A stretch of 64,000 nucleotides of DNA from the NCBI RefSeq assembly GCF_002807035.1, contig NZ_NIUC01000004.1, forward strand, positions 186,001-250,000, in the 5' to 3' direction. Source of the DNA: Algoriphagus formosus. Lineage in GTDB: Bacteria; Bacteroidota; Bacteroidia; Cytophagales; Cyclobacteriaceae. Shown here one piece after another: positions 52,388-61,329 of the stretch. How positions within the stretch are numbered: position 1 is the stretch's first letter; the number at the start of each line of letters is the position of its first letter. The position numbers and the translations under genes are program-made. The notes beneath the pieces are model-generated. The model was not told the DNA's origin. It saw only the letters and a list, made by a program, of their open reading frames with translations, and did not search any database.

Positions 52388-53271
52388 GATTGGGTGATTT
52401 GAGACTGTAGGATGCTGAAATAAAAATCTTCTAAGCTGGCTGTCACGGGTTCGAAATCAGTTCCCGGAGCTTTTTCGGACTCGATATGAATCTTGGTTTT
52501 CCCTGCCATCAACTTCGAGGAGATCAGTCTGAATTTGCTTTGGTAGTCTGGCAACTGTTGTTTTTCTATGGTTTTTGCCCAAATTTTTCCATTCAAGTTT
52601 TTGGTTAGGTTTTGTGGATTCCCTTGACTTAAGATTTTGCCCTGGCTTAGTATTGCCATTTGTGTACAGAGCTCCTGTACGTCATCAACCAAATGAGTGG
52701 AAAGTATCACAATGACATGTTCTCCAATTTCCGCTAGAAGATTGAGAAACCGGTTCCGCTCTTCTGGATCTAAGCCTGCAGTAGGCTCATCTACAATGAT
52801 TAATTTAGGATTGCCGAGCAGTGCCTGTGCGATGCCAAAGCGCTGACGCATTCCTCCGGAAAACGAGGAAACTGCCTTTTTCCGATGCTGAAAAAGATTG
52901 GTCTGATGCAAAAGCTGATTGATTTGCTTGGTTCTTTCTGCGGAATTGTCAATCCCTTTGAGAATTGCCATATGATGTAAAAGATCCCATGCTGAAATGC
53001 CGGGATAGACTCCGAATTCCTGAGGTAGGTAGCCCAGAATAGATCGGATTTTTTCAGGCTTTTGCTGGACTTCTGAGCCATTAAAGAAAATAGCTCCTGT
53101 ATCTGGGCTTTGAAGCATGGCAATTGTTCTCATTAAACTGGACTTGCCAGCTCCATTTGGCCCCAATAAGCCAAACATTCCATTTTCAATGGTAATGCTT
53201 ACCTGATCCAAAGCCTTTACTCCATTTGAATAGATTTTACTGAGGTTTTGTATTTCAAGAGAATTGTTCAT
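52384..53271 (-). CDS. ABC transporter ATP-binding protein
   Basis: 295 residues. Walker A GPNGAGKS (37-44), Q-loop in YLPQEFGVY, signature FSGGMRQRFGIAQALLGNP, Walker B LIIVDEPTAGLDPEE and switch His in STHLVDDV. CcmA/NatA-type domain with a short C-terminal extension. Powers the permease-peptidase fusion gene that it overlaps by 4 bp. Divergent from a LytS/LytTR pair, which is a likely regulator. Confidence 0.93.
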   Translation of the reverse strand: MNNSLEIQNLSKIYSNGVKALDQVSITIENGMFGLLGPNGAGKSSLMRTIAMLQSPDTGAIFFNGSEVQQKPEKIRSILGYLPQEFGVYPGISAWDLLHHMAILKGIDNSAERTKQINQLLHQTNLFQHRKKAVSSFSGGMRQRFGIAQALLGNPKLIIVDEPTAGLDPEERNRFLNLLAEIGEHVIVILSTHLVDDVQELCTQMAILSQGKILSQGNPQNLTKNLNGKIWAKTIEKQQLPDYQSKFRLISSKLMAGKTKIHIESEKAPGTDFEPVTASLEDFYFSILQSQITQS

Positions 53272-53471
53272 CGCTCAAATTTTTGATTTTACGAAGCTTG
53301 GGAATTCTTTGAAGCCGATCTAATTAACATGTCGAACTAGTCTGGAATGATGACAAACTGCTTATTTCAGGTATTTCTTATTGGAAAGAGCGTTTTGATA
53401 GGTTCGTCATGAAAAATGGCTAGTTGGTCATCTTTATTTTTTGGAAAACAGGGTTTGGCTACCTTAGAAGA

Positions 53472-54587
53472 ATGTTTCCAAAAGCTTCATTTTTCAGGTC
53501 ATTAGGATGGGGATTAGCAGTGACTTTGTTGGTCACGTTCATTCTCCAGTTGCTGGGGTTTATTCGAATTGATCCTGTTGAATACCTTGAAAATATCCTG
53601 ATTCTTGGATCCTGGTGGATATTGGTTAGTTTGATTTTTTATTACGGTAAAAAAATCCAGGTTCGAAGGAAGAGCCTGATTCATATTTTCTCTCTCGCAA
53701 TTTTCTTTTGTTTCGTTTTGCTTTTGGATCAGTGGATGTCCATTCCAGATAATCCGGTTTCCATTTTCCTTTTGATCCTATTTTGGATGGGGATAGCGCA
53801 GTTTGTTGCTCCGGCCTTTTTCAAAAAATACAGGAAGTATATTCTTGGTTTTTATGGATTGGTATGGGCTCTGTTTGTTTTACTCCGGTGGAATGAAAAT
53901 ACCTATCAGGAAAACCGGGAGTTGGCAATCTTTCTACTGTTGTTTCCCATTCCAATTTTCTTGTTGCTATGGATTTTTGAGCAATGGAAAAGGATGAAAG
54001 AGTTGGAAGCTGAAAAGAATCAAGCGGAACTCGCCATGTTGAAGAACCAGATCAATCCTCATTTTCTATTTAATACGCTGAACAACCTGTATGGACTTTG
54101 CGTGGAAAAATCCGATGAGGCTCCGGAAGTGGTGTTAAAGCTTTCAGATATGATGCGATACACTATTTATGAGGGGAGCCAAAATGAAGTATTGCTCAGT
54201 AAGGAAATACACTACCTGGAGAACTTTCTGGGCTTGCAGAAATTAAGACATCGATACCATCCTAAGATTGATTTTCAGTTAAGCTTGGAACAGGATAAGA
54301 TGATTTCACCGCTGCTGTTAATCGTCCCTTTGGAAAATGCCTTTAAGCATGGAGTAGAGAAGTTGACCGAGCAGGCCTTTGTCAAAGTTTCCATCAGCTC
54401 AAATCAGGAGAAGCTGAGATTTACCGTTGAGAATAACTTCGATCCAAGTTTACAAAGCAAAGAATCCGGTATCGGGCTGGAAAATCTTAAAAGAAGGCTG
54501 AAGTTGGCCTACCCGGAGGCTCATTTTTTGCAAATCACAAAAAATAAGGATATTCATCAAGTGACCTTGGAGATTTTATGGAACTAA
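53472..54587 (+). CDS. Sensor histidine kinase, LytS/YehU type
   Basis: 371 residues from the ATG at 53472 (the frame is open to a TTG at 53424). Five or six membrane helices in the first 185 residues, a short coiled coil, then MLKNQINPHFLFNTLNNLYG with the phosphoaccepting His, and a C-terminal ATPase domain (LLIVPLENAFKHG, GIGLENLKRRL). It passes phosphate to the LytTR regulator whose gene overlaps its end by 10 bp. Signal unknown. Confidence 0.93.
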   Translation: MFPKASFFRSLGWGLAVTLLVTFILQLLGFIRIDPVEYLENILILGSWWILVSLIFYYGKKIQVRRKSLIHIFSLAIFFCFVLLLDQWMSIPDNPVSIFLLILFWMGIAQFVAPAFFKKYRKYILGFYGLVWALFVLLRWNENTYQENRELAIFLLLFPIPIFLLLWIFEQWKRMKELEAEKNQAELAMLKNQINPHFLFNTLNNLYGLCVEKSDEAPEVVLKLSDMMRYTIYEGSQNEVLLSKEIHYLENFLGLQKLRHRYHPKIDFQLSLEQDKMISPLLLIVPLENAFKHGVEKLTEQAFVKVSISSNQEKLRFTVENNFDPSLQSKESGIGLENLKRRLKLAYPEAHFLQITKNKDIHQVTLEILWN

Positions 54588-55273
54588 TCAACTACGTGAT
54601 ATTGGATGATGAGCCGATCGCTCATCGAATTATTGAGAGTTACAGTGAGAATTTTTCTTTTTTGAATAAGGTTGGGAATTTCTACAATGGATTTGAGGCG
54701 CTGGAGTTTTTTAGAAAGGAAAAAGTTGATTTGATCTTTTTGGACATTAATATGCCCAAGTTGACCGGTTTTGAAATGCTCAAGTCAATCACCGATCCGC
54801 CAAAAGTCATTGTCACTTCTGCATATCAGGAATTTGCATTGGAGGGCTATGAGTTAGATATCACAGATTATTTATTGAAGCCATTTGGCCTGGATCGTTT
54901 TATTAAGGCAATCAATAAATTGAAAGTTTCTCAGGAAAACATGGGGACTAGTATAGCTGAAGAATCATCTTCCAGAATTTTCCTCAAATCAGATAAAAAG
55001 CTGGTACAACTTGAGCTGCAAGACATCTTTTACGTGGAAGCATTGGGGAATTACACCAAAGTCTTTCATACCGGAGGGATGTTGATTTGTCCGGATAAGA
55101 TTTCGGATTTGGAAGAGAAGCTAGTATCTCCTCCCTTTATAAGAGTTCATAAGTCCTATCTGATCAATCGGGACCAGATAGAGTTTGTGGAAGGAAATCA
55201 AGTTAGTATATCAGGAACAAAACTGCCAATAGGTCAAACGTATAAAGCAAACTTGTTGGGATTTTTGAATTAA
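54578..55273 (+). CDS. LytTR-family response regulator
   Basis: 231 residues. Receiver domain with DDE at 9-11 (VILDDEPIA), the phosphorylated Asp in LIFLDINMP at about 54-62, and Lys in LLKPF. A LytTR DNA-binding domain follows (IFYVEALGNYTKVF, RVHKSYLINRDQIEFVEGNQ read as separate strands). Forms a pair with the upstream kinase. The divergent ABC/peptidase genes are its probable target. Stops 7 bp from the convergent tautomerase gene. Confidence 0.94.
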   Translation: MELINYVILDDEPIAHRIIESYSENFSFLNKVGNFYNGFEALEFFRKEKVDLIFLDINMPKLTGFEMLKSITDPPKVIVTSAYQEFALEGYELDITDYLLKPFGLDRFIKAINKLKVSQENMGTSIAEESSSRIFLKSDKKLVQLELQDIFYVEALGNYTKVFHTGGMLICPDKISDLEEKLVSPPFIRVHKSYLINRDQIEFVEGNQVSISGTKLPIGQTYKANLLGFLN

Positions 55274-55280
55274 ATGGGGT

Positions 55281-55628
55281 TTAGCCAAGCATTTTTTTGT
55301 TGAAATATCCCTGCTTTTCAAAATCTCTGATATTCATGGAAATAATTGTAAGCTCGGGGAAAATCTGATTGAGCGCTTCTACTATACTTTCTGATAGTGC
55401 ATTTTTTTGTTCAGCCGTGCGGCCTTCCATGATATTACCAAAGACATGGATAAACTCGGAAGGTGTAAATGTTCCGAATGAATAGGTAAAGGGTCTTATT
55501 CTGACTTTAATATCTTCCGGCTGAAATAAGCCTGATGCGGTTGCTGCTTCATAAATCGTTTTCATAATTTTTTCCGGAGGCTGCTTTTCAAAAAGCACCT
55601 CGGAACATTCGACAATAAAATGGGGCAT
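55281..55628 (-). CDS. Tautomerase, 5-carboxymethyl-2-hydroxymuconate isomerase-like
   Basis: 115 residues. MPHFIVECSE exposes the catalytic Pro after Met removal. IKVRIRPFTYSFG, FIHVFGNIMEGRTAEQKNAL and a late MNIRDFEK match the CHMI (HpaF) family of the tautomerase superfamily. No other homoprotocatechuate genes are nearby, so the natural substrate is open. Start is 143 bp from the alpha/beta hydrolase end. Confidence 0.86.
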   Translation of the reverse strand: MPHFIVECSEVLFEKQPPEKIMKTIYEAATASGLFQPEDIKVRIRPFTYSFGTFTPSEFIHVFGNIMEGRTAEQKNALSESIVEALNQIFPELTIISMNIRDFEKQGYFNKKMLG

Positions 55629-55771
55629 AGTATTTTATGGTTAGTGTGAGTCTTGGTTATTAAAGTGTAGTGTATTGACACTCTGATGATTTCAATTTTT
55701 CTGAAATTGAATCAGGGATTTTCAGATCAGGATATCGATCTTGTAGAAACTGTTAATGGGTTAATTACCTT

Positions 55772-56734
55772 TTAAGCAGACTGCTGTTCCAGCCACTTCA
55801 CTATTGCTTGATTCGTTTCTTCTGGTAATTCTTGTTGAATCCAATGACCGCAATCAAGACTGATCTCAACTAAATTCGGTGCAAACTCTTTTAGATTCGG
55901 TGATTTCGGAATTAAATCACGATTCCCATAAATCATAAGTGTAGGATGTTGAATCAATGGTTTTACGTCAGCTAACAAGTGCCAATTTCTATCCATGTTT
56001 CTATACCAATTTATAGCACCTGTAAATCCTGATGACTCGAAGGCTGAGACAAAAACAGAGAGTTCATGTTCATTCAGTAAAGGATCACCAAGTGGTTCTT
56101 CAGCTTTAGCAAGGTTAATCATCAACATTCCTGGCTCAGGAGGTGCAAGTGGGAGGTTTTTTCGGAACATATTACGAAGGAACTGTTCTGTATTTTGCTC
56201 CAATATAACATCGGCTACACCTGGCTGTTTGTTAAAATGCACAAAATAGAAATCCTCACCAAAGACCTCTTCCATAAATGATAGCCAAGGTTTCTTCCCT
56301 CTTTCTTGATAAGGTAGAGCAAGGTTAATTACATTTTTTACCCGTTCCGGATGCAGTAATGCCAGGTTCCAAACCACATTTGCTCCCCAATCATGGCCCA
56401 TAAAAGTTGCATCTTGATATCCATAATAATCAAGCAACGCAACAAGGTCATCAGTTAGATTTTTGATATCGAAACTCGCTATTTCAGTTGGAGAAGAGGA
56501 ATTACCATAACCTCTTTGGTTTGGAACGATTACATGGAAACCGGCTTGGACTAATGCTGGGACTTGGAAACGCCAAGAAAATGCATTTTCTGGAAAGCCA
56601 TGGCAGAGTACAATTGGTTTATTGACATTTGATTTGCCAGCCTCAAAGACTTCGAGTTTAATACCGTTAATAGGAATAATCGTTGGAGGTGGAAAATCGA
56701 TTGAATTGTGTTTTTCAGTCATTATGTTTTTCAT
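55772..56734 (-). CDS. Alpha/beta hydrolase, epoxide hydrolase/haloalkane dehalogenase type
   Basis: 320 residues, no signal peptide. HGFPENAFSWRFQVPAL gives the HGxP oxyanion motif, GHDWGANVVWNLAL carries the Asp nucleophile, and HWIQQELPEE the His. An Asp nucleophile with HGFPE and cap-domain Tyr residues fits epoxide hydrolase. Specific substrate unknown. A second possible Met at 56722 would shorten it by four residues. Confidence 0.88.
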   Translation of the reverse strand: MKNIMTEKHNSIDFPPPTIIPINGIKLEVFEAGKSNVNKPIVLCHGFPENAFSWRFQVPALVQAGFHVIVPNQRGYGNSSSPTEIASFDIKNLTDDLVALLDYYGYQDATFMGHDWGANVVWNLALLHPERVKNVINLALPYQERGKKPWLSFMEEVFGEDFYFVHFNKQPGVADVILEQNTEQFLRNMFRKNLPLAPPEPGMLMINLAKAEEPLGDPLLNEHELSVFVSAFESSGFTGAINWYRNMDRNWHLLADVKPLIQHPTLMIYGNRDLIPKSPNLKEFAPNLVEISLDCGHWIQQELPEETNQAIVKWLEQQSA

Positions 56735-56859
56735 TTTTTAATTGATAATGGATAGCAACATAAAAGTCTGTTTCATCGGATGATTAGCTCCAATTCAGAA
56801 TTAGGTGTTAAAAGCATGGAGAAAAGGACTTTTTGATGAGATAATTGCTTTGATGATTC

Positions 56860-56892
56860 AAGGGTATCCACAGGTAACCTGCGGATACCCTT
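56860..56892. terminator. Hairpin after the Bor-like gene
   Basis: AAGGGTATCC pairs with GGATACCCTT around CACAGGTAACCTG (which itself folds). T-rich only on the plus-strand side, so its strength for the minus-strand Bor transcript is uncertain. Confidence 0.55.
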
Positions 56893-56914
56893 TCTTTTTT
56901 GATTGTGCGTGATT

Positions 56915-57208
56915 TTACTTCCTTACAATGGTAGTCGTAGGAGCATAGATCCCGAAAGTCAATACATGAACCAATCCATCCACAAAGGTGTGCTTGGTGG
57001 TGACCTCATAATCTTTGGCACCCCGAGCCATTTTTTCAGGATCGGAAATTTTTAGGGGTGCTAAGCCCTCAATCAGGTAATGGTTTTTCTCTCGGTATTC
57101 AATACCGGTTTGGGAGCCTTCTCCTACTGTAACTGTATAGGAATGGCAGGAACTTAAGAGAAGGGTAGCGGCAAGAACCACTGCGAATGTTGAAATGATT
57201 TTTCTCAT
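56915..57208 (-). CDS. Bor-family lipoprotein
   Basis: 97 residues. Lipobox LLSSC (Cys21), then CHSYTVTVGEG, HYLIEGLAPL, and FVDGLVHVLTFGIYAPTTT, the Bor (PF06291) pattern. Bor of phage lambda is a serum-resistance lipoprotein; bacterial homologs are outer-membrane lipoproteins of unknown role. It lies 30 bp after the DUF4386 gene, probably one operon. Confidence 0.85.
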   Translation of the reverse strand: MRKIISTFAVVLAATLLLSSCHSYTVTVGEGSQTGIEYREKNHYLIEGLAPLKISDPEKMARGAKDYEVTTKHTFVDGLVHVLTFGIYAPTTTIVRK

Positions 57209-57238
57209 TTTGCTTGTGTTTATTTGTAAATAGTTGGT

Positions 57239-57973
57239 TTAGTTATTTCTGAATCCTTTGAATATTAGGTAAATACACAAGGATAATTCTGAAATCACGG
57301 CGGTAGTCAATACGAGTATTTCACTTTGTGGTGCGTATTGGGGCGAGAGGATATTGGTAAAGGAATCAATCAGGTAGGCAAACCCGGCAATGAATACCAT
57401 GGCTCCAAGAATTCTGGAGAACCAACCGGATTGATACATCATATAGCCCAATAGGATACAGCTCATTCCAAATGGAATTCCGCTGAGTAGATAGCCCATA
57501 CGATGTGATTCAAATAGATAGCCTATTTGTTGAGCTACCCATGGTGCATCACTGGTCTCGGGGAAAAACTGGAAAAGAGAAGGAATCTGTAAGAGGTGTA
57601 TCAGATTGATTCCGATAATTCCTGCTTGAACCAAGCGGAAAAAGGCCGCCAAATAAGAAAGTCTTGGAAAGTTCTCTTGAAATAAGATCAAGAAGAACCA
57701 AGCCAATCCTACATCGGCTAGTACCATTAGCATGTCTGAAGCCACTCCCAGTCTAAGTAGGCTTTGGTTTCCTTGGATGTTTTCCATCGTCTGGATGAGG
57801 TCTTCAGGAATGAATAATACACCTCTTACTCCCATTTCACTGAAGAGCCCGCAAACAATTACCAGCAAGTAAAGTATGCCTGTCAGTCCTAAATGGAGAT
57901 TTCTATCGCTTGGATGAAGTTCCTTTTTCATGTGTCTATAATTGTTTTTCAGTTGCCACATGGAATCTCGCAT
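57239..57973 (-). CDS. DUF4386 membrane protein
   Basis: 244 residues (230 if starting at Met15, minus-strand position 57931). About seven membrane helices. NLHLGLTGILYLLVIVCGLF, FLILFQENFPRLSYLAAFFR and SGWFSRILGAMVFIAGFAYL, each read as one helix, match DUF4386. Function unknown. Its promoter at 58038-58084 carries a Crp/Fnr-type site in the same geometry as two other promoters in the region. Confidence 0.85.
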   Translation of the reverse strand: MRDSMWQLKNNYRHMKKELHPSDRNLHLGLTGILYLLVIVCGLFSEMGVRGVLFIPEDLIQTMENIQGNQSLLRLGVASDMLMVLADVGLAWFFLILFQENFPRLSYLAAFFRLVQAGIIGINLIHLLQIPSLFQFFPETSDAPWVAQQIGYLFESHRMGYLLSGIPFGMSCILLGYMMYQSGWFSRILGAMVFIAGFAYLIDSFTNILSPQYAPQSEILVLTTAVISELSLCIYLIFKGFRNN

Positions 57974-58037
57974 GTTTAATAGTCATTCCAGTCTGTGACT
58001 GCTAAGTCATGCTCGATTTCATTTTCTAAATTTTCTA

Positions 58038-58084
58038 CAAACCTAGGGTGCTGAAAAAGGCTGTACATTGATCTGGGTTAAGAA
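58038..58084 (-). promoter_or_regulatory. Crp/Fnr-type activated promoter for DUF4386-Bor
   Basis: On the minus strand TTCTTAACCCAGATCAAT (58084-58067) contains TTAAC-N4-ATCAA. After 21 bp comes TAGGTTTG (58045-58038), a TAnnTTTG -7 element. Same spacing as the two plus-strand promoters at 58117 and 62905. The palindrome centre lies near -42, the class II activator position. Confidence 0.72.
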
Positions 58085-58116
58085 GTGAAAAATTGTAGAT
58101 ATTGAAGAAAAATCAA

Positions 58117-58163
58117 TTCTTAACCTAAGTCAATGTCCAAGGGAAAAGGGTCCCTTACTTTTG
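58117..58163 (+). promoter_or_regulatory. Crp/Fnr-type activated promoter for the serine hydrolase at 58195
   Basis: TTCTTAACCTAAGTCAAT (58117-58134) contains the inverted repeat TTAAC-N4-GTCAA, followed after 21 bp by TACTTTTG (58156-58163). No good -33 TTG is seen, consistent with activator dependence. Arranged back to back with the DUF4386 promoter. Confidence 0.78.
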
Positions 58164-58194
58164 AAACTAGAAATCACTATGTAATCAATAGCCT

Positions 58195-59862
58195 ATGAAA
58201 AAGCTAGCCCTCATTTTCATTCTGTATATAAATGCCATCGGGATTTCCTTTGCACAATTAAATGCTGATCAGGTAGCCGCAATTGATTCAGTTTTTAGGA
58301 AATGGAATCAGCCGGGTATGCCTGGAGGTTCGGTTGCAGTGATGCAAGATGGTAGGGTTCTCTACTCCAAGGCTTTTGGGCTTGCTAGTATAGACTTTGG
58401 TGTTCCAAATTCGCCGAATACTCTATTTAATATTGCTTCTGTTTCCAAGCAATTTACAGCGATGGCCATCGTTCGAATGGCTGAAAAGGGTTTACTTTCC
58501 TTGGATGATGAAGTCCAAAAGTATCTTCCTGAAGTCCCTGATTTTGGTCAGCCAATCACTTTTCGACATTTGATTCACCATAGTAGTGGACTGAGAAGTG
58601 TGCATGATATGCTGGGCTTGGCAGGATGGAGGGGTGATGATTTGCGTACTAATGAGGATGTATTTCGATTTGTAACCTTGCAAAAGGATCTCAATTATCC
58701 GGTGGGTGAGCGATTCGGCTATTGTAATACCGGTTATGTGCTCATGGCCTTGGTCGTAGAGGGACTTTCCGGAAAATCTTTTGCCGAATGGATAAAGAAT
58801 GAGGTTTTCGATCCTCTAGGAATGACACACACTTATGTTGAAGACAATTACACACGAGTAATTCCTGGAAATGCCTTTTCTTATTACCACAGTCAAGGAG
58901 CAATATTTGAGCGGGCAATGGATTATTGGAACTATACAGGAGCAGGAAATATTCATTCCACTACAGAGGATTTACTTTATTGGGCTAAAAATTTATACCG
59001 CCCTACACCGGGCTGGGAGAATGCTTTTGAGCAAATAAAAGAGGTTGGAATTTATTCCAACGGGCAACCTAGCAATTATGCCTTTGGGCTTTTTGTAGAC
59101 GAGTTTAATGGACATAAACGAATCCATCACTCAGGCTCTATCGGTGGGTTTCGGGCGCAGCTTGCCACTTTCCCAGAATCAAGATTGAGCATTGTTATGC
59201 TTTCTAATTATAGCTCCTCCAACTTGGGCCAAAGACTCACAAGGCTGTCTGAAATAATTTTAGGTACGGATTTAAGTTCTCAAGATCAATCCATCGTTAA
59301 GGCAAAAGAAGCTGATGCTCTTGAATCAAATGATAGCAAACTCTTTGTGGGTAAATATTGGGATACCTATGAAAAGCAACTGATCCAAATTTTGGCAGGA
59401 GATTCTGGAATTGTCGCAAAAGTTGGTGAATCTGAATTTCTTCTAAATCATTTGGGAAATGGAACATTCGCTTTTCCCAAATCCGATGGGCGTGAATTAA
59501 GATTTGAAATTGAAGAAGGGGAAGTTAACGGAGCACGGTTGCTTTCAAAGGAAGAGATAATAAATCCTTTGATTCTGCTGGGAGAAAATGCCTTTTCAGT
59601 AGCTGATTTGGAGAATTTCGAAGGGGAATTTTACAGCGAGGAGCTTCAGACCTCTTATTGGTTTTCAGTAAATGGAGAAGGCTTAGTGGCCTATCATCCA
59701 AGGCATGGTGAGATCCCTTTAGAAAGACTTACAGCGAATGCATTCCGGGGAAGCTGGCCGGTTCTTACAGTAGAATTCTTTCCTGATTCAGAGGGAAAAG
59801 TGAAGCAAGTCAAGCTTTCAAATGGACGGGTAAAGAACCTTAGGCTTTCCCGTCTGGACTAA
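58195..59862 (+). CDS. Class C beta-lactamase-fold serine hydrolase, paralog 2
   Basis: 555 residues. Signal peptide (cut ISFA-Q, about 20). Ser82-Lys85 (SVSKQF), Tyr176-Asn178 (YCN) and HHSGSIGGFRAQ are the three active-site motifs. A C-terminal beta-rich extension starts near SKLFVGKYWDTYE. It shares length, SVSKQFTA, and layout with the gene at 46032, so the two are paralogs. Periplasmic hydrolase of unknown substrate. Followed by a broken amidohydrolase gene 26 bp later. Confidence 0.88.
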   Translation: MKKLALIFILYINAIGISFAQLNADQVAAIDSVFRKWNQPGMPGGSVAVMQDGRVLYSKAFGLASIDFGVPNSPNTLFNIASVSKQFTAMAIVRMAEKGLLSLDDEVQKYLPEVPDFGQPITFRHLIHHSSGLRSVHDMLGLAGWRGDDLRTNEDVFRFVTLQKDLNYPVGERFGYCNTGYVLMALVVEGLSGKSFAEWIKNEVFDPLGMTHTYVEDNYTRVIPGNAFSYYHSQGAIFERAMDYWNYTGAGNIHSTTEDLLYWAKNLYRPTPGWENAFEQIKEVGIYSNGQPSNYAFGLFVDEFNGHKRIHHSGSIGGFRAQLATFPESRLSIVMLSNYSSSNLGQRLTRLSEIILGTDLSSQDQSIVKAKEADALESNDSKLFVGKYWDTYEKQLIQILAGDSGIVAKVGESEFLLNHLGNGTFAFPKSDGRELRFEIEEGEVNGARLLSKEEIINPLILLGENAFSVADLENFEGEFYSEELQTSYWFSVNGEGLVAYHPRHGEIPLERLTANAFRGSWPVLTVEFFPDSEGKVKQVKLSNGRVKNLRLSRLD

Positions 59863-59888
59863 TTTCCAAACTAACTAGTAAACAAAAT

Positions 59889-61227
59889 TTGAAAATGAAA
59901 TTATTCATTCTGGGAATCTTATTGCCTTTTTGGAACGGTGTTAATCCTGATCAAGATGCTGATACCTTGCTGATTAAGCATGTCCATGTGATTACAATGG
60001 AATCTAAGCGGGTTTTGCAAGATCAAGATGTGCTTATTGCACATGGGAAAACTGAGTATTCAGGAGGCTTCTGAAAATCAGAATTCGGACTCCTTTCAAG
60101 TAGTTGATGGTACCGGAAAGTTTATGGTGCCGGGGTTTCATGAAATGCATTTTCACTGGAGAAATCAAGATGGAGGCATTGAGCGTGACCTCAATCTTTT
60201 GCTTGCTAATGGGGTGACTACCGTCCGTAATATGGCCGAATACGATTGGCAGGATCAGGTGGATATCCGTGAAAAAATCAATTCCGGTGAAATTTTTGGG
60301 CCAAGGTATTTTACAACTGGACCATATCTGAATTCTTCCATGCTTCAAACAGAAGAAGAGGCTTTAGAGGTCGTGAAAACCCATCTGGAAAAAGGTTATG
60401 ATTTTCTAAAGATTGCAGACAATCTTCCGAAAAATATCTACCTGACCCTATTGGAGGAAGCCGAAAAGGTTAAGCTTCCTGTCATTGGACATGCTCAACG
60501 GGCGATGGATTTAGACTATTCTTTGAGAATGAAGTCCATCGAGCATGTCGAAGAGTTTGTCTACCTCTTTGATGAGGAACAGCGAAAGAATGAAGAGGTT
60601 ATGAGCGAGACCGTTCAGGCTATCCAAGTCAGTGGAATAACTATAGTGCCCACGCTAAAAGTATTTGAGCGGATTGTTCATTACCTAAATGATGCTCAAT
60701 TCGAAAAGTTAAGAGAACTGGATCAAGCACAATATCTACTTCCCGGGGATAGGAATTACTGGCTTTCAGAGGAAAACCCCTACAGAAAAGATTTAAAAGG
60801 AAAAGTGCTTTTTGGAAAGGATGCTACAGTCTTATTAACTGAATGGCTGGAGTGGATGAAGGATTTTACCCTCCATTTGGCTGAGGCAGGAATACCCTTG
60901 ATGATTGGGTCAGATACCTTTGGTTTGGTAGTTCCTGGCTTTTCAGTTCACGAAGAAATGGAGCTTTTACAGGAAGTCGGTTTAGATCCATTTGAAATCC
61001 TGAAGGCAGCAACGATAACTTCAGCCAGATATCTTGGAACTCAAGCACTAGAGGGGACAATATCTATCGGTAAAAACGCCAACCTTGTCCTTCTGAACTC
61101 AAATCCCTTGGAGGATATCCGAGCCTCAAAAGATATAGCTGCAGTCATATTCAACGGAAAATTGCTGGATCGTACCGCCTTAGATTCCTTGTTGAAGGAA
61201 GTATTGGAAATCAATGCTTCCCAATAA
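59889..61227 (+). pseudogene. Amidohydrolase broken by a frameshift
   Basis: The frame from 59889 (signal peptide, then LLIKHVHVITMESKRVLQDQ, DVLIAHGK) runs out at 60074. The homologous text continues in the next frame from about 60055 (LSIQEASENQ, GTGKFMVPGFHEMHFHW) to 61227. The break is at GGGAAAACTGAG near 60046-60057: one A too many, or two bases lost. The rest is a complete amidohydrolase: HxH in HEMHFHW, GHAQRAMDL, EHVEEF, GSDTFGLVVPGF and EGTISIGKNANLVLL. Dipeptidase/imidazolonepropionase-like substrate is likely. Either a real pseudogene or a sequencing slip in A4. Confidence 0.82.
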
Positions 61228-61329
61228 GCTTAAAAAGATTCCCTAATTACAAATCTCAAAATTTAAATCAATTCAAATATTGCCTCCATATGGAATTGGC
61301 AATCCCATATCATTAGTCAAAGAATAGAA

